This document shows, piece by piece, positions 5,061 through 5,074 of a stretch of DNA of 5,074 bases; position 1 is the stretch's first letter; the number at the start of each line of letters is the position of its first letter. The notes under the pieces are model-generated. The model saw only the letters and a list, made by a program, of their open reading frames with translations, was not told the origin of the DNA and did not search any database. This DNA comes from Desulfobacteraceae bacterium (lineage in GTDB: Bacteria; Desulfobacterota; Desulfobacteria; Desulfobacterales; JAABSP01). The DNA is taken from assembly GCA_011390035.1 (NCBI GenBank), contig JAABTE010000200.1, positions 1 to 5,074 on the forward strand. The letters run 5' to 3'. Made by a program: the position numbers and the translations under genes.

Positions 5061-5074
5061 CATCCGGCTGGGCG

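Overview
The window is GC-rich DNA from a Gram-negative bacterium. It encodes an outer-membrane two-partner-secretion (TpsB) transporter, so an outer membrane is certain. The mix of genes (TpsB, SapC-family protein, DUF177/YceD, Dus) and the style of the proteins would fit a high-GC Desulfobacterota or similar proteobacterial lineage. That taxonomic guess is inference only; the window holds no rRNA or other marker.

Layout. (1) Minus strand, 782 down to the left edge: the N-terminal ~260 residues of a ShlB/FhaC-type TpsB transporter (signal peptide, two POTRA domains, first barrel strands), cut by the window edge. (2) 783-1142: an AT-richer divergent intergenic region with no gene. It carries a 16-bp perfect palindrome overlapping the TpsB ribosome-binding site, plus weak promoter-like elements. 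(3) Plus strand, 1143-3288: a very tight four-gene cluster with gaps of 3 and 0 nt and then a 14-nt overlap. It encodes a SapC-family protein, an uncharacterised 187-aa protein, a zinc-ribbon protein with two membrane helices, and a small TPR protein. (4) 3286-3343: a short spacer made largely of 11-bp tandem repeats. (5) 3344-4938: a tRNA-dihydrouridine synthase overlapping a DUF177/YceD protein, a translation-related pair. (6) 4939-5074: non-coding end with a 12-bp degenerate tandem repeat and two strong GC hairpins.

How the genes may work together. The divergent TpsB and the SapC-led cluster look like a cell-surface module: an outer-membrane pore on one side, and on the other a SapC protein with three small companions (soluble, membrane/zinc-ribbon, TPR scaffold). 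SapC proteins are named for S-layer protein transport, but their biochemical role is unclear. The link between the two sides rests only on divergent gene order. The dus-yceD pair is housekeeping: tRNA modification plus a factor linked to 23S rRNA accumulation. The most interesting material is the uncharacterised SapC/187-aa/zinc-ribbon/TPR cluster and the compact repeat and palindrome elements at gene boundaries. No mobile element, CRISPR array, tRNA or rRNA is seen.
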